Below, piece by piece: positions 23,801 to 38,590 of a stretch of 64,000 nt of DNA (positions are counted from its first letter, which is position 1; each line of letters begins with the position of its first letter). A model generated the notes under the pieces. It saw only the letters and a program-made list of their open reading frames with translations. It searched no databases and was not told the origin of the DNA. A program made the translations under genes and the position numbers. The stretch covers positions 3,348,001 through 3,412,000 of the forward strand of contig OZ005702.1 in NCBI GenBank assembly GCA_963930775.1. Direction: 5' to 3'. This stretch comes from Cliona cf. orientalis. Lineage: Eukaryota > Porifera > Demospongiae > Clionaida > Clionaidae.

Positions 23801-26800
23801 AGAAGCTAAAAAGGTGAGCGAACGTACAGTAGTTCGATGAATCTAGCTGTATCTAGGTAGAGAATTCTAATTACCGCCCATAGCAACGGGCTCCGTGTAC
23901 AGTGGCTGTGCCGACTAGGTGGGTCAAAATGAAGGCTTATTTCGCCTTCGTATAGCACGACTAGCCTCCGTAGAAGACGGCAACAGTTAGAAGAAGGGTT
24001 GTTCGACATGTATATGACAAAATCTGGACTTTGACAAATTTCAACCTGAGCTACTAAAAACGCGCATTGCGCGAATTGCGCGCGGATCCCATACAGAGGG
24101 TTTTCCCAAATCCGGTCACATATATCCCCAGAATGTCCTCTCACTATAGTTGTCTTCTCAGACCACTTGCATGGTCTTCGAATGGCAGCCATGATAATAA
24201 GCTTGAAATTGACACAATGATGATAAATTGTACCAGGTGATGATAAATGGTATTGTGATGCTTCCTCATAAGTGCTCATAGCTCAATGATTAGTAGGCCC
24301 CACCCCACCTCCCTTGATTCTATAGCTATAATTATTATTATACTATATACAACAAAAAATATTTTTCAGACGGTCATTTTTCTTATATAGTCCGTGTCAT
24401 CACATGAGGGCATGGATGCATGTCTTGGGTGCGCCCGGTTGCTATAAACACGCGGTGCGGGCAGAAAGAAAGCCCGCACTAAAAGGCTCAGGATTGGTCA
24501 AAACTGTAGGGCCATGTGCACAAAGAAGAGTGGCCTTAATGCATCGGGCCATGGCTACAGCTAGAGACGCATTGTGGAATGATCAGTGCGAAAGCGCTGC
24601 GTGTTTCGAGAGGCCTGCTAAGCAGGCGTTTGGCGCTAGCCATCGAGCCTCGAGCGAAGCGAGAGGCGAGGTCTATTCTTTGTCATACCTGTCAGTAGTC
24701 CAGTAGCGATGTTTAAGCAGAGTGAGAACGTCGCCATTTCATATTTCGTGTCAAAAATATTTCTTATGATAATTTTCACATTTTTGGAATATAATTAACC
24801 CTGTACCGCATTATCTTTAATACTCTGCATGTATTTTTGCGCATTTAATCTTCGCATAAGCCAGGCTGTCCGAACATATATTCACAATTTACGATATTTA
24901 GAATTTTATGGCTAGTAAAGCAGCAGTAAAAGGTTTGAAAAGGCCAACAATGTGGAGTGCTTGAATGTGCCTACAGTGAATCAGTTGAGTTATAAAGACT
25001 ATCACTAGAGTTATGCACTACTAATCTCAAGATGAAGTGATTGCTGTCGTCAAGAAGGCTGTGGTGGTCAGCAAATGTCACCACAATTATGTCAATGGAA
25101 TCCAAACAATTTATATCTTGAAAATACCATAGTTTTCAATGTATAAACCAGGTACGTAGCAACTAGCGTGGTAACAGACATACTGACACACCTTATAGAA
25201 CGACTACCATACTGAGCTACGTAGCCGTGCAGTGGTATTACCGTACACTGGTGTAAAGGACCGCGCAAATACACAGTTAGCGTGAGCGTTGGTGGGTACA
25301 ACTACAATGTGGCAATAGGGTTGGATGCTAAGAGCTGACCACACCTTCAGTGGTTGGACTTTGAACTTCAAGGGTCATGACGAGTACTAATACCAATGCA
25401 CTATATTTGTCAAAAGGCATTGTTCAAGCGGTATGGATATTAACTCTTGGCACATGTGCAAGGGGATTAATCATGCCAAGACATAGTTGTCATCACTATT
25501 GGTATCATACTGCATCAAGGGGAGGGAAGGTACCCTCACATTCATGGACATAGGCTTTAAGTACATGAAAGGTTTCTGTTGGCAAATATGAGTGTGATTG
25601 TGAAATTCCTTTATGATAAGCAGGAAGACTAATGGCTACTTACTACTACTACTACTACTACTACTACACTTGAGAAGCCCATACACCTTACAAAGAGCAA
25701 ACCAAATATGCTCGAATAGAGGCCTCCCCCAAATAAATACTGTTCTTATTTAGAAGCCAGGGGTTTTCCAGTGTTTCAAAAATATAAATGCCGGGTCTCT
25801 AATAGAGGCCGGGTGCCTCGAAGGGGGCATGGCACCCACCACACTAGGTGATTAGTTAGGGGTGTGGTCTTAGTAGTCACACTCGCAAATGAGTGTAGAC
25901 CTTTTGTAGCTGCTTCTGTATAGTAAGCTTTGTCAACCCAGTGGCCCAGAAACGAAATGCATTCATGCCAGGTAAAAGCTATACAGGAAGCAGAAACTCT
26001 ATCTGCTAGATTACAGTGTGCCGGTGCGCCATGCAACCAGGAGTCAGCACAATACTGCATAAATAAACACCAGTCCGATTTAAAGGCCAATCTCATTTTG
26101 TAGCTAGGTTTCGAGAGCCAGGAAGACTTGGCTTGTATTTGAGCATGTACGGTAATGAAGTATATTATCACTGCCACACAGCTATGTTCAAAGTGTACCG
26201 TGTTTATGCTAATAGAATGCAAGCAAAAAAAATAATTTCAAATCTGGTTTGCGCACAATTAGAGTCAAAACAATTCCAGGAAGTGAATTTTCTTGCGTTA
26301 ATTAGATGTTGCGTTGTAATAGAACAATTAGCATAGCTTTGAGCGACGACGAATAGTGGCTATCGATGGTATCGTACCTGTGCCCCTGGCCCCGATCATC
26401 ACGAGGGTAGCCCGAGAAAGGCCTTCTAACAAAAAAAGCCGCGACGCATGGTTAGCGATGCCACTGAATTGTGCTGATAGCAGCCTGAGGCCCTGGCTGC
26501 TGGACTTAGTGCAGTTCCAACTAAGGTCAGTCCCAAGTGTAGTTTAGTACCCTCATGAACGACGAACGACACTTGCGATTTGGTTAACTATAGCTAGCAA
26601 CGAGTCCGAGAGACAGAGCGAGATATAGTATAGAGGATTCCAGAACGGTTCATTACTAAGCAGGTGTGGTTTAACGGTGCAGCACACGGTTTGAGCATGT
26701 GCAATAGCCTCACCTTAGCATTATTGCACTAATTGGATTCATAGAAAATAATTACAGACAGTCGCTTCCGTTCTAATAGAATACAAACAATTCCTGGAAT

Positions 26801-28397
26801 TGAATTTTCTTGCGGTAATTGGATCATGCGTTCTATTAGCATAAACACGGTATATACAGTGTGTCCTTGATAGCTTATTGGTAACCTCGCTTCCAGGCTC
26901 TCCCTCACTTTTTGCATGTGCAAATATTACTGAAGGAAAGGTACAGAATCCCGTCCACCCGCAGCCAGCCATGCAATGCACTCTATTGTGCACTGTACTT
27001 CTCCCACACTGCCTTATGGATCATGATAATGTCGCTAATAGGTCATAATATAGATGAATGGGAAGGTTTGGGTTTGGGTCACAAAGATACTAGTCTCGTG
27101 GACCAAATCACTCCCTCCGCAGTGCTGGATGTATTGCATCACCAGCACAGCATTGCAGAGGGAGTGGTCTGGTCCATGAGACTATTAGGCCATGCAAAGA
27201 TAGTCTTCTGTTTCTCGTCCCCACCCGCATGTACATCAAACCCTCCGTGTGTACTTTTGATATTCTGATTTTGGCTGGATGACGTCATCAAGCCATAATT
27301 AATTAATCAATAATTAACATTCTGGGGGTGTAGTCTCATCGTTAGTCGCTCGAGGCCCGAGTAGATACTCTACAAATGTAAAAAAATTGATTGAATGCTC
27401 AGTCTCTACCAACAAAGTTGGTCAGCAATGATCATCAATAACTGCTGTGACACTGGAAATGGAGCAGATATATAAGCATATAAAGCTAGTCATTGTTGGA
27501 GTTGCCGTTTCAGTTTGTTAGCAATTAATGGGGGTGAGGCTAGGGTGTGGTATCAAATATCAAAATCATCCGTGTCCCTTATGTGCTTTGGAGCATTCTA
27601 TAAGACGAGAAACAGAACATTTAATTTAATTGAAGATACTCGATTTGTCGTTGCCACGATGGCCATCAGAGCAGCAACTTCGTAAGTGAAAATTAATTAT
27701 ATTTAATCTAAAAATGACCCATAGCGCTCAACAGGCACACAGTTACCATGTGACCTTGGAAACTTAAAGAGGCTATGTGTGATCATCACAATAATAGCTG
27801 CATTTGAACTTAATGCACATGCATTGCCCCATCTAGCTGCCACCCCACTTGGGGATTTGATTGTATTTGACCAATAAACATGCCCTGGATCAGGGGGATT
27901 TGATCAATATTTACAGATAATAGGGGAAATATACAGTCCTATGATGGGGGAATTTGATCCTAGTATTTGCTCCAGGGGAGAGGCAATTGATTTCATATAG
28001 GTCAAATCTCCCACCCTTCTCCATGGGGTGGTACCTGGGGCAATACATTGATAGGTGCATATTAATACCTGTAAGTTGCCTGCGAGTTCATTTTTCCCTT
28101 CCATTTTCTAAACATCTCTACTCGCTGTCTTGCTGTATCTCGAGGCCAGTTGAACTCAATATCTTCAACTTCCACAGACGTCAGTCCAAGGTTCGTTGAA
28201 AGATGGGCTTGCCACTTGGAAAAATGATCCGTTAGTTTGACAAGATGAGATTCAGCGCAGGGGTCATCGAGAACTTCGGGAGGGAATTTAGAAAGTTGTT
28301 CCCGAAAGCTAAGCGGCTTAACAAGGACGAAATATTCTTCAGCCATCATCGATTCTAGTCTGATCTGACGAGGCTCACGTACTGTCGCCGTGCGCAT
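20898..28397 (-). CDS. NLR receptor: Death-NACHT-LRR, two exons
   Basis: Exon 1 runs from 28397 (or the likelier ATGATG at 28349/28346) to 28069. Exon 2 is 23325-20898. The donor after ACT TAC AG joins the acceptor CATGCAG in phase and restores one Death domain across the junction (QATYRRLIFALYQ). The product is about 902-918 residues: Death domain (1-120), linker, NACHT with Walker A GAPGSGKST and Walker B VLWILDGWDELP (about residues 218-226 and 290-301 from the 28349 start), a helical region, then ribonuclease-inhibitor-type LRRs (about 660-890, e.g. LRTLSLSKCGITSKGVKDIA). Sponges are known to hold NLRs with Death or CARD domains; these are cytosolic sensors. The alternative acceptor 20 bp upstream would hit TGA at once. 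The 4.7-kb intron is full of transposons. Confidence 0.85.
23449..24123. mobile_element. Inverted-repeat element in the NLR intron
   Basis: Left ATGTGACCGGATTTGGGAAA and right reverse complement ATGTGACCGGATTTGGGAAA form terminal repeats of about 35 bp with few mismatches. Inside, 23729-23812 has an ATG-led open stretch of 28 codons ending in a splice-donor-like AAG/GTGAGC. The element interrupts older repeat DNA whose halves are at 23373-23453 and 24735-24900. Confidence 0.6.
24344..24715 (+). repeat. Hairpin-rich dispersed repeat R2, long copy
   Basis: Starts AACAAAAAATATTTTTCAGAC after a TA-rich tract. Related copy at 44207-44390 (about 80% alike by eye). It holds several perfect GC-rich stems: GTGCGGGC/GCCCGCAC, GCCTGC/GCAGGC and GCCTC/GAGGC. 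The 100-codon frame over 24404-24706 is not supported as a gene. It may be a SINE or another RNA-derived element, but no clear A/B box was identified. Confidence 0.5.
24735..24900 (-). repeat. Copy of the TACCGTAAATCGCG element family
   Basis: The reverse complement reads through GGACAGCCTGGCTTATGCG and GATAATGCGGTACAGGG, the same order as in the complete element at 32744-32934. A partial forward copy with GATAATGCGGTACAGGG is at 23373-23453. Both lie in the NLR intron, in opposite orientation, around the 23449-24123 element. Confidence 0.55.
25636..25668. repeat. (CTA)n microsatellite
   Basis: About eleven tandem CTA/TAC units in the NLR intron. No further structure. Confidence 0.85.
26196..26335. 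mobile_element. MITE with TACCGTGTTTATGCTAATAG ends
   Basis: Left end TACCGTGTTTATGCTAATAG, right end close to its reverse complement but decayed. The interior has AAGTGAATTTTCTTGCG, shared with 26740-26852 and with the outer element at 36535-37080. Non-coding. Confidence 0.5.
26740..26852. mobile_element. Second copy of the TACCGTGTTTATGC MITE
   Basis: The right end TCTATTAGCATAAACACGGT is the reverse complement of the family terminus. The interior GAATTTTCTTGCGGTAATTG matches the copy at 26196. The left end is diverged or truncated. Located in the NLR intron. Confidence 0.5.
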
Positions 28398-28546
28398 GCG
28401 CTTTGCGGGGTCAAAATCTAGCGGTCAAAACTTAAAACAGTTGATGTAGAGGCAGCTTGCAGAGAGGCTGTATATATCGATATAGAAGAGGTAACCTGAA
28501 AGAGCTAAAAAGAAGACTGCATAAAGAGAATGGGTCTGAACAGTTG

Positions 28547-29110
28547 CAGAGGGGTAGGAGCGGGGGGGGGGGGGGGGGCATATATAGCCCCTCCACTTTT
28601 TGAGTTATAATATAAAATTATACTAATTAGCTAATTTAGGAATTCATTGTGTATTTTATATCATGCATTGTTGAAGTAAATTTTCGTACTGCCTGAATGA
28701 GCCTAATTACACAGGCATAATTAATTGATTCAAATTTTAGTCCCCAAAATGCCTCAGAAAGTATCTGGCAATACCTAAAATCTCAAACTTTTATTGGGGA
28801 GCATGCCCCCAGACCCCCCTAGGAGAGCTGCAAGCAGCATGCAGGGGCCTTCGACCCCAAGCTACCGTATAGCGGGAAATTTTCGAGGGAGAAAACTTTC
28901 GCGGATCCGTAGGAAAGGAGCATTTCGCGGAACGTTAAAACTGGTCGCATAATGGGTGTGGCATGCCTAGAATTTCGTGGAGAAAACCTTCGCGGATGTC
29001 TAAAAAATCGCGAAATTCGTGAAAGTTTTCTCCCTCGAAAATTTCCCGCTATACGGTATTCTGCGTCGGTTTGTATGCCCCCCACTTCTTTATTGCTTCC
29101 TACCCCTCTG
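28547..29110. mobile_element. MITE, CAGAGGGGTAGGA ends, 7-bp target duplication
   Basis: Terminal repeats CAGAGGGGTAGGA on both sides in inverted orientation, with an exact direct repeat ACAGTTG at 28540-28546 and 29111-29117. The duplication length fits hAT, P or Dada-type elements better than TA-target families. It carries a G-run and a second nested element at 28863-29058. Confidence 0.7.
28863..29058. mobile_element. Nested MITE, TACCGTATAGCGGGAAAT ends
   Basis: Left TACCGTATAGCGGGAAATTT and the exact reverse complement at the right end, with longer pairing into TTCGAGGGAGAAAACTTTCG. It sits inside the 28547-29110 element, so it inserted later. It resembles 2835-3036 at the outermost 18 bases. 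Confidence 0.7.
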
Positions 29111-29350
29111 ACAGTTGTAGGGAGAATTTGATCCATCTGCATGAACACACTGATGCAAGGGATAAAGAAGCAAAATTATTGTGGTTAGAGCACAAGGCCT
29201 TGGAGGTGATCTGGGTAGCTACATATTATGCATGTTACCAACATTGAACCAAGAGCATGTGGGAACCCAAACGGCAACTGTTGAATCAGACAAATGATGA
29301 TGAATCTTATGTTTCAAGTACAAGGGATGTCACAAAAATACACACTAGTA

Positions 29351-34347
<4,997 letters not shown>

Positions 34348-34497
34348 ACTGCAGTAGGATCACGGATTCTAATTAGACCGCATCATCTTGCTGGGCACTA
34401 TTTGGAATTCCCTTCTCACAGCCTCCACGTGCAAGTGATCCCTGGCCTGGTAGACTCACGTACGTAGACTAGACCGCTGGGTCAACATTTTAGCAGG
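34348..34497. promoter_or_regulatory. Bidirectional promoter, SLC30A5 / NSA2
   Basis: Only 150 bp separate the two start codons, pointing away from each other. The gap holds one CACGTG E-box (about 34425-34430) and CACGTACGTA (about 34458). No TATA box is evident. Promoter identity is inferred from the head-to-head layout. Confidence 0.6.
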
Positions 34498-37186
34498 ATG
34501 CCGCAGAACGAATACATTGAACAGGCCGTAAAGCGGCATGGACACCGTCTTGACTACGATGAAAAAAGGTGGGGTGTGTAATTAAACGTATAGAAGTTGA
34601 ACAAATCAGCGAGTAGATTTATTTTCAATCTTTATCCCTTAATTTTCAGACGTAAGAAACTATCTAGAGAACCTCATGCAAGAGCTGTGTACATCAGAAA
34701 ATTGCATGGCCTCAAGTAAGCATCAGTACCTGTCATGTACATGTGTGTGAACTTCAGAAGTGCATGTATACATGGGGTCAAGTGGCATAAACGGCACCCA
34801 AATTTTTGCGTGCTATTGTGACAGCGTTTTAGGTCATTGGTATCTTCTATGGTTGAAAATTTTCACGGTGCCGTTCTTGCCACTTGATCCTATACATGTA
34901 CATGTATCATTGAGATTCAGAGTTGATGTGGCACCCAGGGTACTTATTATGATATTCTGTATCTAGGGCCAAAATCTATAACAAGAAACGTTATGCAGAA
35001 AAGATTGAAGTCAAGAAGAAGATAAGGGTGCATGAAGAGCGACAGACCAAGAACAAAAGGGAGGATGTGGTACCCAAGGGAGCAGTACCAGCATACCTCT
35101 TGGACAGGTACCAGCATGGCTTTGATGTACCGTATTTCCTCGAATAAACGCCTCCCTCGAATAAACGCAGGCCCCGTTTATACGCCGGGGGTATCAGGTG
35201 CTGTGTACATAATAAACGCCGGGTCATTACGGAGTGGGCGTGGCGCGAAGCAAAACAGGGCCACGTGTACGCTTGTGGGTGTGGCGATATGCTAGTCTAG
35301 TCTCGGTATCTGGCTACATGTACGATGGCGCAGCAAAGAAAAAGGTGCTAGGCTCATACGACCTAAGTTTCGGTTACAAGACTCAGCTCTTCGCCTACCC
35401 CAGGAGTCCACACGCTCTTGTATTCATGATGCCCACGAATAACGCTGGCTTCCTCGTGCCTGTCCTCGCTAACGCTGCCCTGGCTCACCATTCTGCTATC
35501 AATACATATGATTTCGTCGACCAGTACCAGCTGCGGTTTAGCATGTGCGAAGAAACATAAACATTAAACGCCGGCCCCGTTTTAACGCTGGGTCAAAGAA
35601 CTCTATTAATAAATAAACGCCCGGGCGTTTAATCAAGGAAATAAGGTACATGTAGACGTATGTATGGATAGTTGTAGTTGAATTGACAATGTATGTTTAA
35701 TGGTAAACAGGTTTATTTGCAAAGCCTAGATTAAAATGCTGCTTAGATGGCTATTTGGGAATATCATCACACCCACCCTGGGTGGCCCATTAGTCCACCT
35801 GCCCCCCCCCCCCCCCCCCCCCCCGGTGATGTGCACTATATTACAAGTTTAGTTTACAAAAGTGCTTAGGCACAAGAACAGGCTCAAGTTCTATCTGAGA
35901 TTCCCTGTACAACCAATTTTCATATTGGAAATATTTTTCATCATGCATGATAATGCAGCCATAATTATTATGACATTGTGCTAAGCTTTATATAACTGGA
36001 CCTATTTAATTGCTATTAGAGAGGGTCAGTCTCGAGCCAAAGTTCTCAATAACATGGTGAAGCAAAAGAGAAAGGAGAAGGCTGTAAGTAATCTTGATTG
36101 TTAAATATTTGTTCTTTCTCTATGCATACTTCAATTCACTTGCTAATGCAGGGCAAGTGGACAGTACCTCTTGCCAAGGTAAAGGCCGTGGGTGAAGATG
36201 AAGTATTTAAAGTGCTAAGAACTGGCAAACGAAGAAAGAAGGCCTGGAAGAGAATGGTTACCAAAGTGACTTATGTTGGCGAAGGTTTCACAAGAAAGCC
36301 ACCAAAATACGAGCGGTTTATCAGACCAATGGGTTTGAGATTCAAAAAGGCCCATGTAACTCACCCTGAACTAAAGGCAACATTCTGTTTGCCTATTATT
36401 GGAGTGAAGAAGAACCCCCAATCTCCCATGTATACTCAGCTGGGAGTCATCACCAAGGGAACAGTTATCGAGGTCAATGTTAGCGAACTAGGCCTCGTTA
36501 CACAGAGTGGAAAAGTAGTCTGGGGTAAGTAAACTACTGTGTTTATGCTAATAAAACGCATGATCTAATTAGCGCAAGAAAATTCACATTCTAGGATTTT
36601 TTCGTTGTTTATCTTAGTGGAGCGTGTAACGACCTTTACCAGAAATCGCGAAATTTAAAATACAGTCCAACCTCGATTATCCGAACCCCTTTGGCCAAGG
36701 GGAAATTTGGAACCGTTCGGATAAGCAAAAAGTTCGGATAACGTTGACCACACCCACTAGATCGATCATGCATGCAAAAACGTATCATTGACAGATTTAT
36801 CGAGCATTTTGACGATTTTAATCCATCCTCGATTGATAGAACGCTTACCATGCATTTCTTTTACTTCTTTGAGCGTTAAAACTATATTTGATAGCAGTGC
36901 AGCAGCTGGTTCTCGCGTGGCAACGACGCGACGTAGGTTTACTGCGCATGCGCAATCCAGTCATGTGGTCACAATGTGTACTTTGACCCTGAATGTTCTT
37001 TGCATCTTGAGTTCGGATAATCGAGGTTGGACTGTACTAATTATTTTTTAGCTTGCATTCTATTAGCATAAACACTGATACAGCTCAGATTGATCCATGA
37101 CTATTTTTATAACTGCAGGTAAATATGCCCAAGTTACAAACAATCCAGAAAATGATGGATGCATTAATGCTGTTTTATTAGTATGA
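34498..37186 (+). CDS. NSA2: Ribosome biogenesis factor NSA2 (TINP1)
   Basis: Six exons: 34498-34568, 34650-34715, 34967-35107, 36020-36083, 36152-36524, 37119-37186. All sites are GT-AG and the phases match, giving 260 residues, the same length as the human protein. Hallmarks are the start MPQNEYIE, the basic N-terminal half, [24 protein letters not shown], the highly conserved core [20 protein letters not shown] and [17 protein letters not shown], and the end [18 protein letters not shown]2 is an eS8-like nucleolar factor bound to pre-60S particles and needed for 27S pre-rRNA processing. Expression is probably linked to the divergent promoter shared with SLC30A5. Introns 3 and 5 carry mobile elements. 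Confidence 0.96.
35128..35648. mobile_element. MITE in NSA2 intron 3 with internal ORF
   Basis: Left TACCGTATTTCCTCGAATAA and right reverse complement TACCTTATTTCCTTGATTAA, with AAACGCC motifs inside each end. It begins 20 bp after the exon 3 donor. The middle (about 35316-35560) is GC-richer and open in the forward frame, with a balanced amino-acid composition (e.g. [20 protein letters not shown]) and no known match, so it may be a captured coding fragment. A decayed relative lies at about 45067-45175. Confidence 0.65.
35802..35824. repeat. Run of 23 C
   Basis: Homopolymer tract in NSA2 intron 3, after a CCACCCTGGGTGG palindrome. Confidence 0.9.
36535..37080. mobile_element. Outer MITE in NSA2 intron 5
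   Basis: Left TACTGTGTTTATGCTAATAA and right reverse complement TATCAGTGTTTATGCTAATA belong to the family also seen at 26196 and 26740. A different element (36661-37036) is inserted in its middle. The whole assembly lies within intron 36525-37118. Confidence 0.6.
36661..37036. mobile_element. Pogo/Tigger-like MITE nested in another MITE
   Basis: TACAGTCCAACCTCGATTAT on the left and its exact reverse complement on the right, with TA at both borders. Ends of the type CAGT..ACCTCGATTATCCGAA are typical for Tigger/pogo elements. About 376 bp, no transposase. Confidence 0.75.
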
Positions 37187-38590
37187 AATACTGTGTTCAT
37201 GGCATCAATACAACCCATTATTACAATAACATTGTCATTGTAATTAATACCGGTACCAGCATGAAATTTGCAAGTGATCCAGCTTTCACAGATAATTATT
37301 GACTAAGCACAAAAAATTGCATACTTGTTTGTATTTAATAAGATGTGTGGATGTGAGTGATAGGAGGGGCAAGCCCAGGTGGATGATAATAGGGGGGGGG
37401 GGGTTGGAATTATCGGAGTGCATGGGCAATGAATGGAGGGAATGATACAAATATGAGTATGAGATGTGGGGGTACGGGAAGGGTGAATAATTATGTATAT
37501 GAAACGATTGGCACATCCCTACTAGCTCCCTTGTATTATGGAGAGGGTCACTGTACGTAAGCAAGTTACATAATCATCAAAATTTAATGTTTTAAAGTGG
37601 CATAACTTGAAAATGAAAGCAGATGACAAATTTTAAAGACAGTATTAAATTTTACATGTACAGAACCATTTTCCATATTCACCCATGTACATGTACATCT
37701 GTGCCAAATTTCACAGTTCAATACTCTTACTAATTAAGCAAATGTGAATGCATCAAGTAAAAAGGAAACTTTAGGCATAATAATTTATACCTGGCATACT
37801 ATACCTAGCATGATTATGATATTATTTGACCAGCTGTGAGAAAAGTGACTGTTTGGGATTGTTTTGTTTGTACGTATGTAGCATATAATGTACTGTTTAG
37901 TTGCAGTATGCAGAGCTCTGTGTTTATGGCTAAATTTAAAGCTACACTGGTCTGCTACAAGACATTATAGTAGTAGCTTGTATACAGTATGATTGTACCT
38001 TCAAACATTATTATGTACCATGCAATGTACTCTATGTGTAGTGGATTTACTCTGTGTTTGTGGTAATAGCTATACTCTGGTACAAGTATATCTACTCACA
38101 ACAATTTGTAGAAAGCATGCAAGTTGGATGTTGAGGTAATAAACAGAAATGGTCCTTTAACCAGAACTGTTGGTTTTCTCAAAATTGAAACTGTGCTTTA
38201 AGTTGCCTTTTTATTTGATACATTCACAAATATAAATTTAATAACGCTTGTTTCAGAAGAGTAAGTTGCTACTAGGGATGTAATGAGATATGGATGATGG
38301 GTTGGGGTGTGGAAAATCAATTCAAGTACAAGATATGGCGATATATTATATAGAAGACTCACTATGCTATACCTCACACAGTATCACTATGAGTATTAAG
38401 AGGGTTCTAGGCCAGTAAAACTTTGGGTTACCTACTTGGTCAAAATTAGTGTTAATTACGCATGCACTATGATAATAATATTATGATCTTGGCTGAGCCC
38501 AAGTAGAGACCTCGCTTTGCTCGGAATATTTGCGCATGAGTGATTGATTGTGTATGGCTTGATTATTAAAAAAATTTTCCACAATGTGAT
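37187..38590. other. Intergenic between convergent NSA2 and MSTO1
   Basis: Both genes end here. The stretch contains a short G-run (about 37393-37402), (ATGTAC)-like text near 37685, and otherwise plain AT-rich sequence. No gene, no clear element with paired ends and no strong polyadenylation signal was recognised. Confidence 0.5.

Larger units (their letters stand above)
28398..29350. other. Gap between the NLR and SLC30A5 genes
   Basis: This is the upstream side of the NLR gene and the 3' side of SLC30A5 (both minus strand). It is largely filled by a nested pair of mobile elements (28547-29110 and, inside it, 28863-29058) and a run of 17 G (28562-28578). The first 150 bases next to 28397 should include the NLR promoter. 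No TATA box was picked out. Confidence 0.5.

Noticed and set aside
24404-24706. 100-codon ORF on the plus strand as a gene
   Set aside because: It lies in a dispersed repeat; the second copy at 44207 does not keep the frame.
28562-28578. G- and C-runs as origin or quadruplex signals
   Set aside because: Homopolymer runs are frequent here and sit inside MITEs; nothing points to function.
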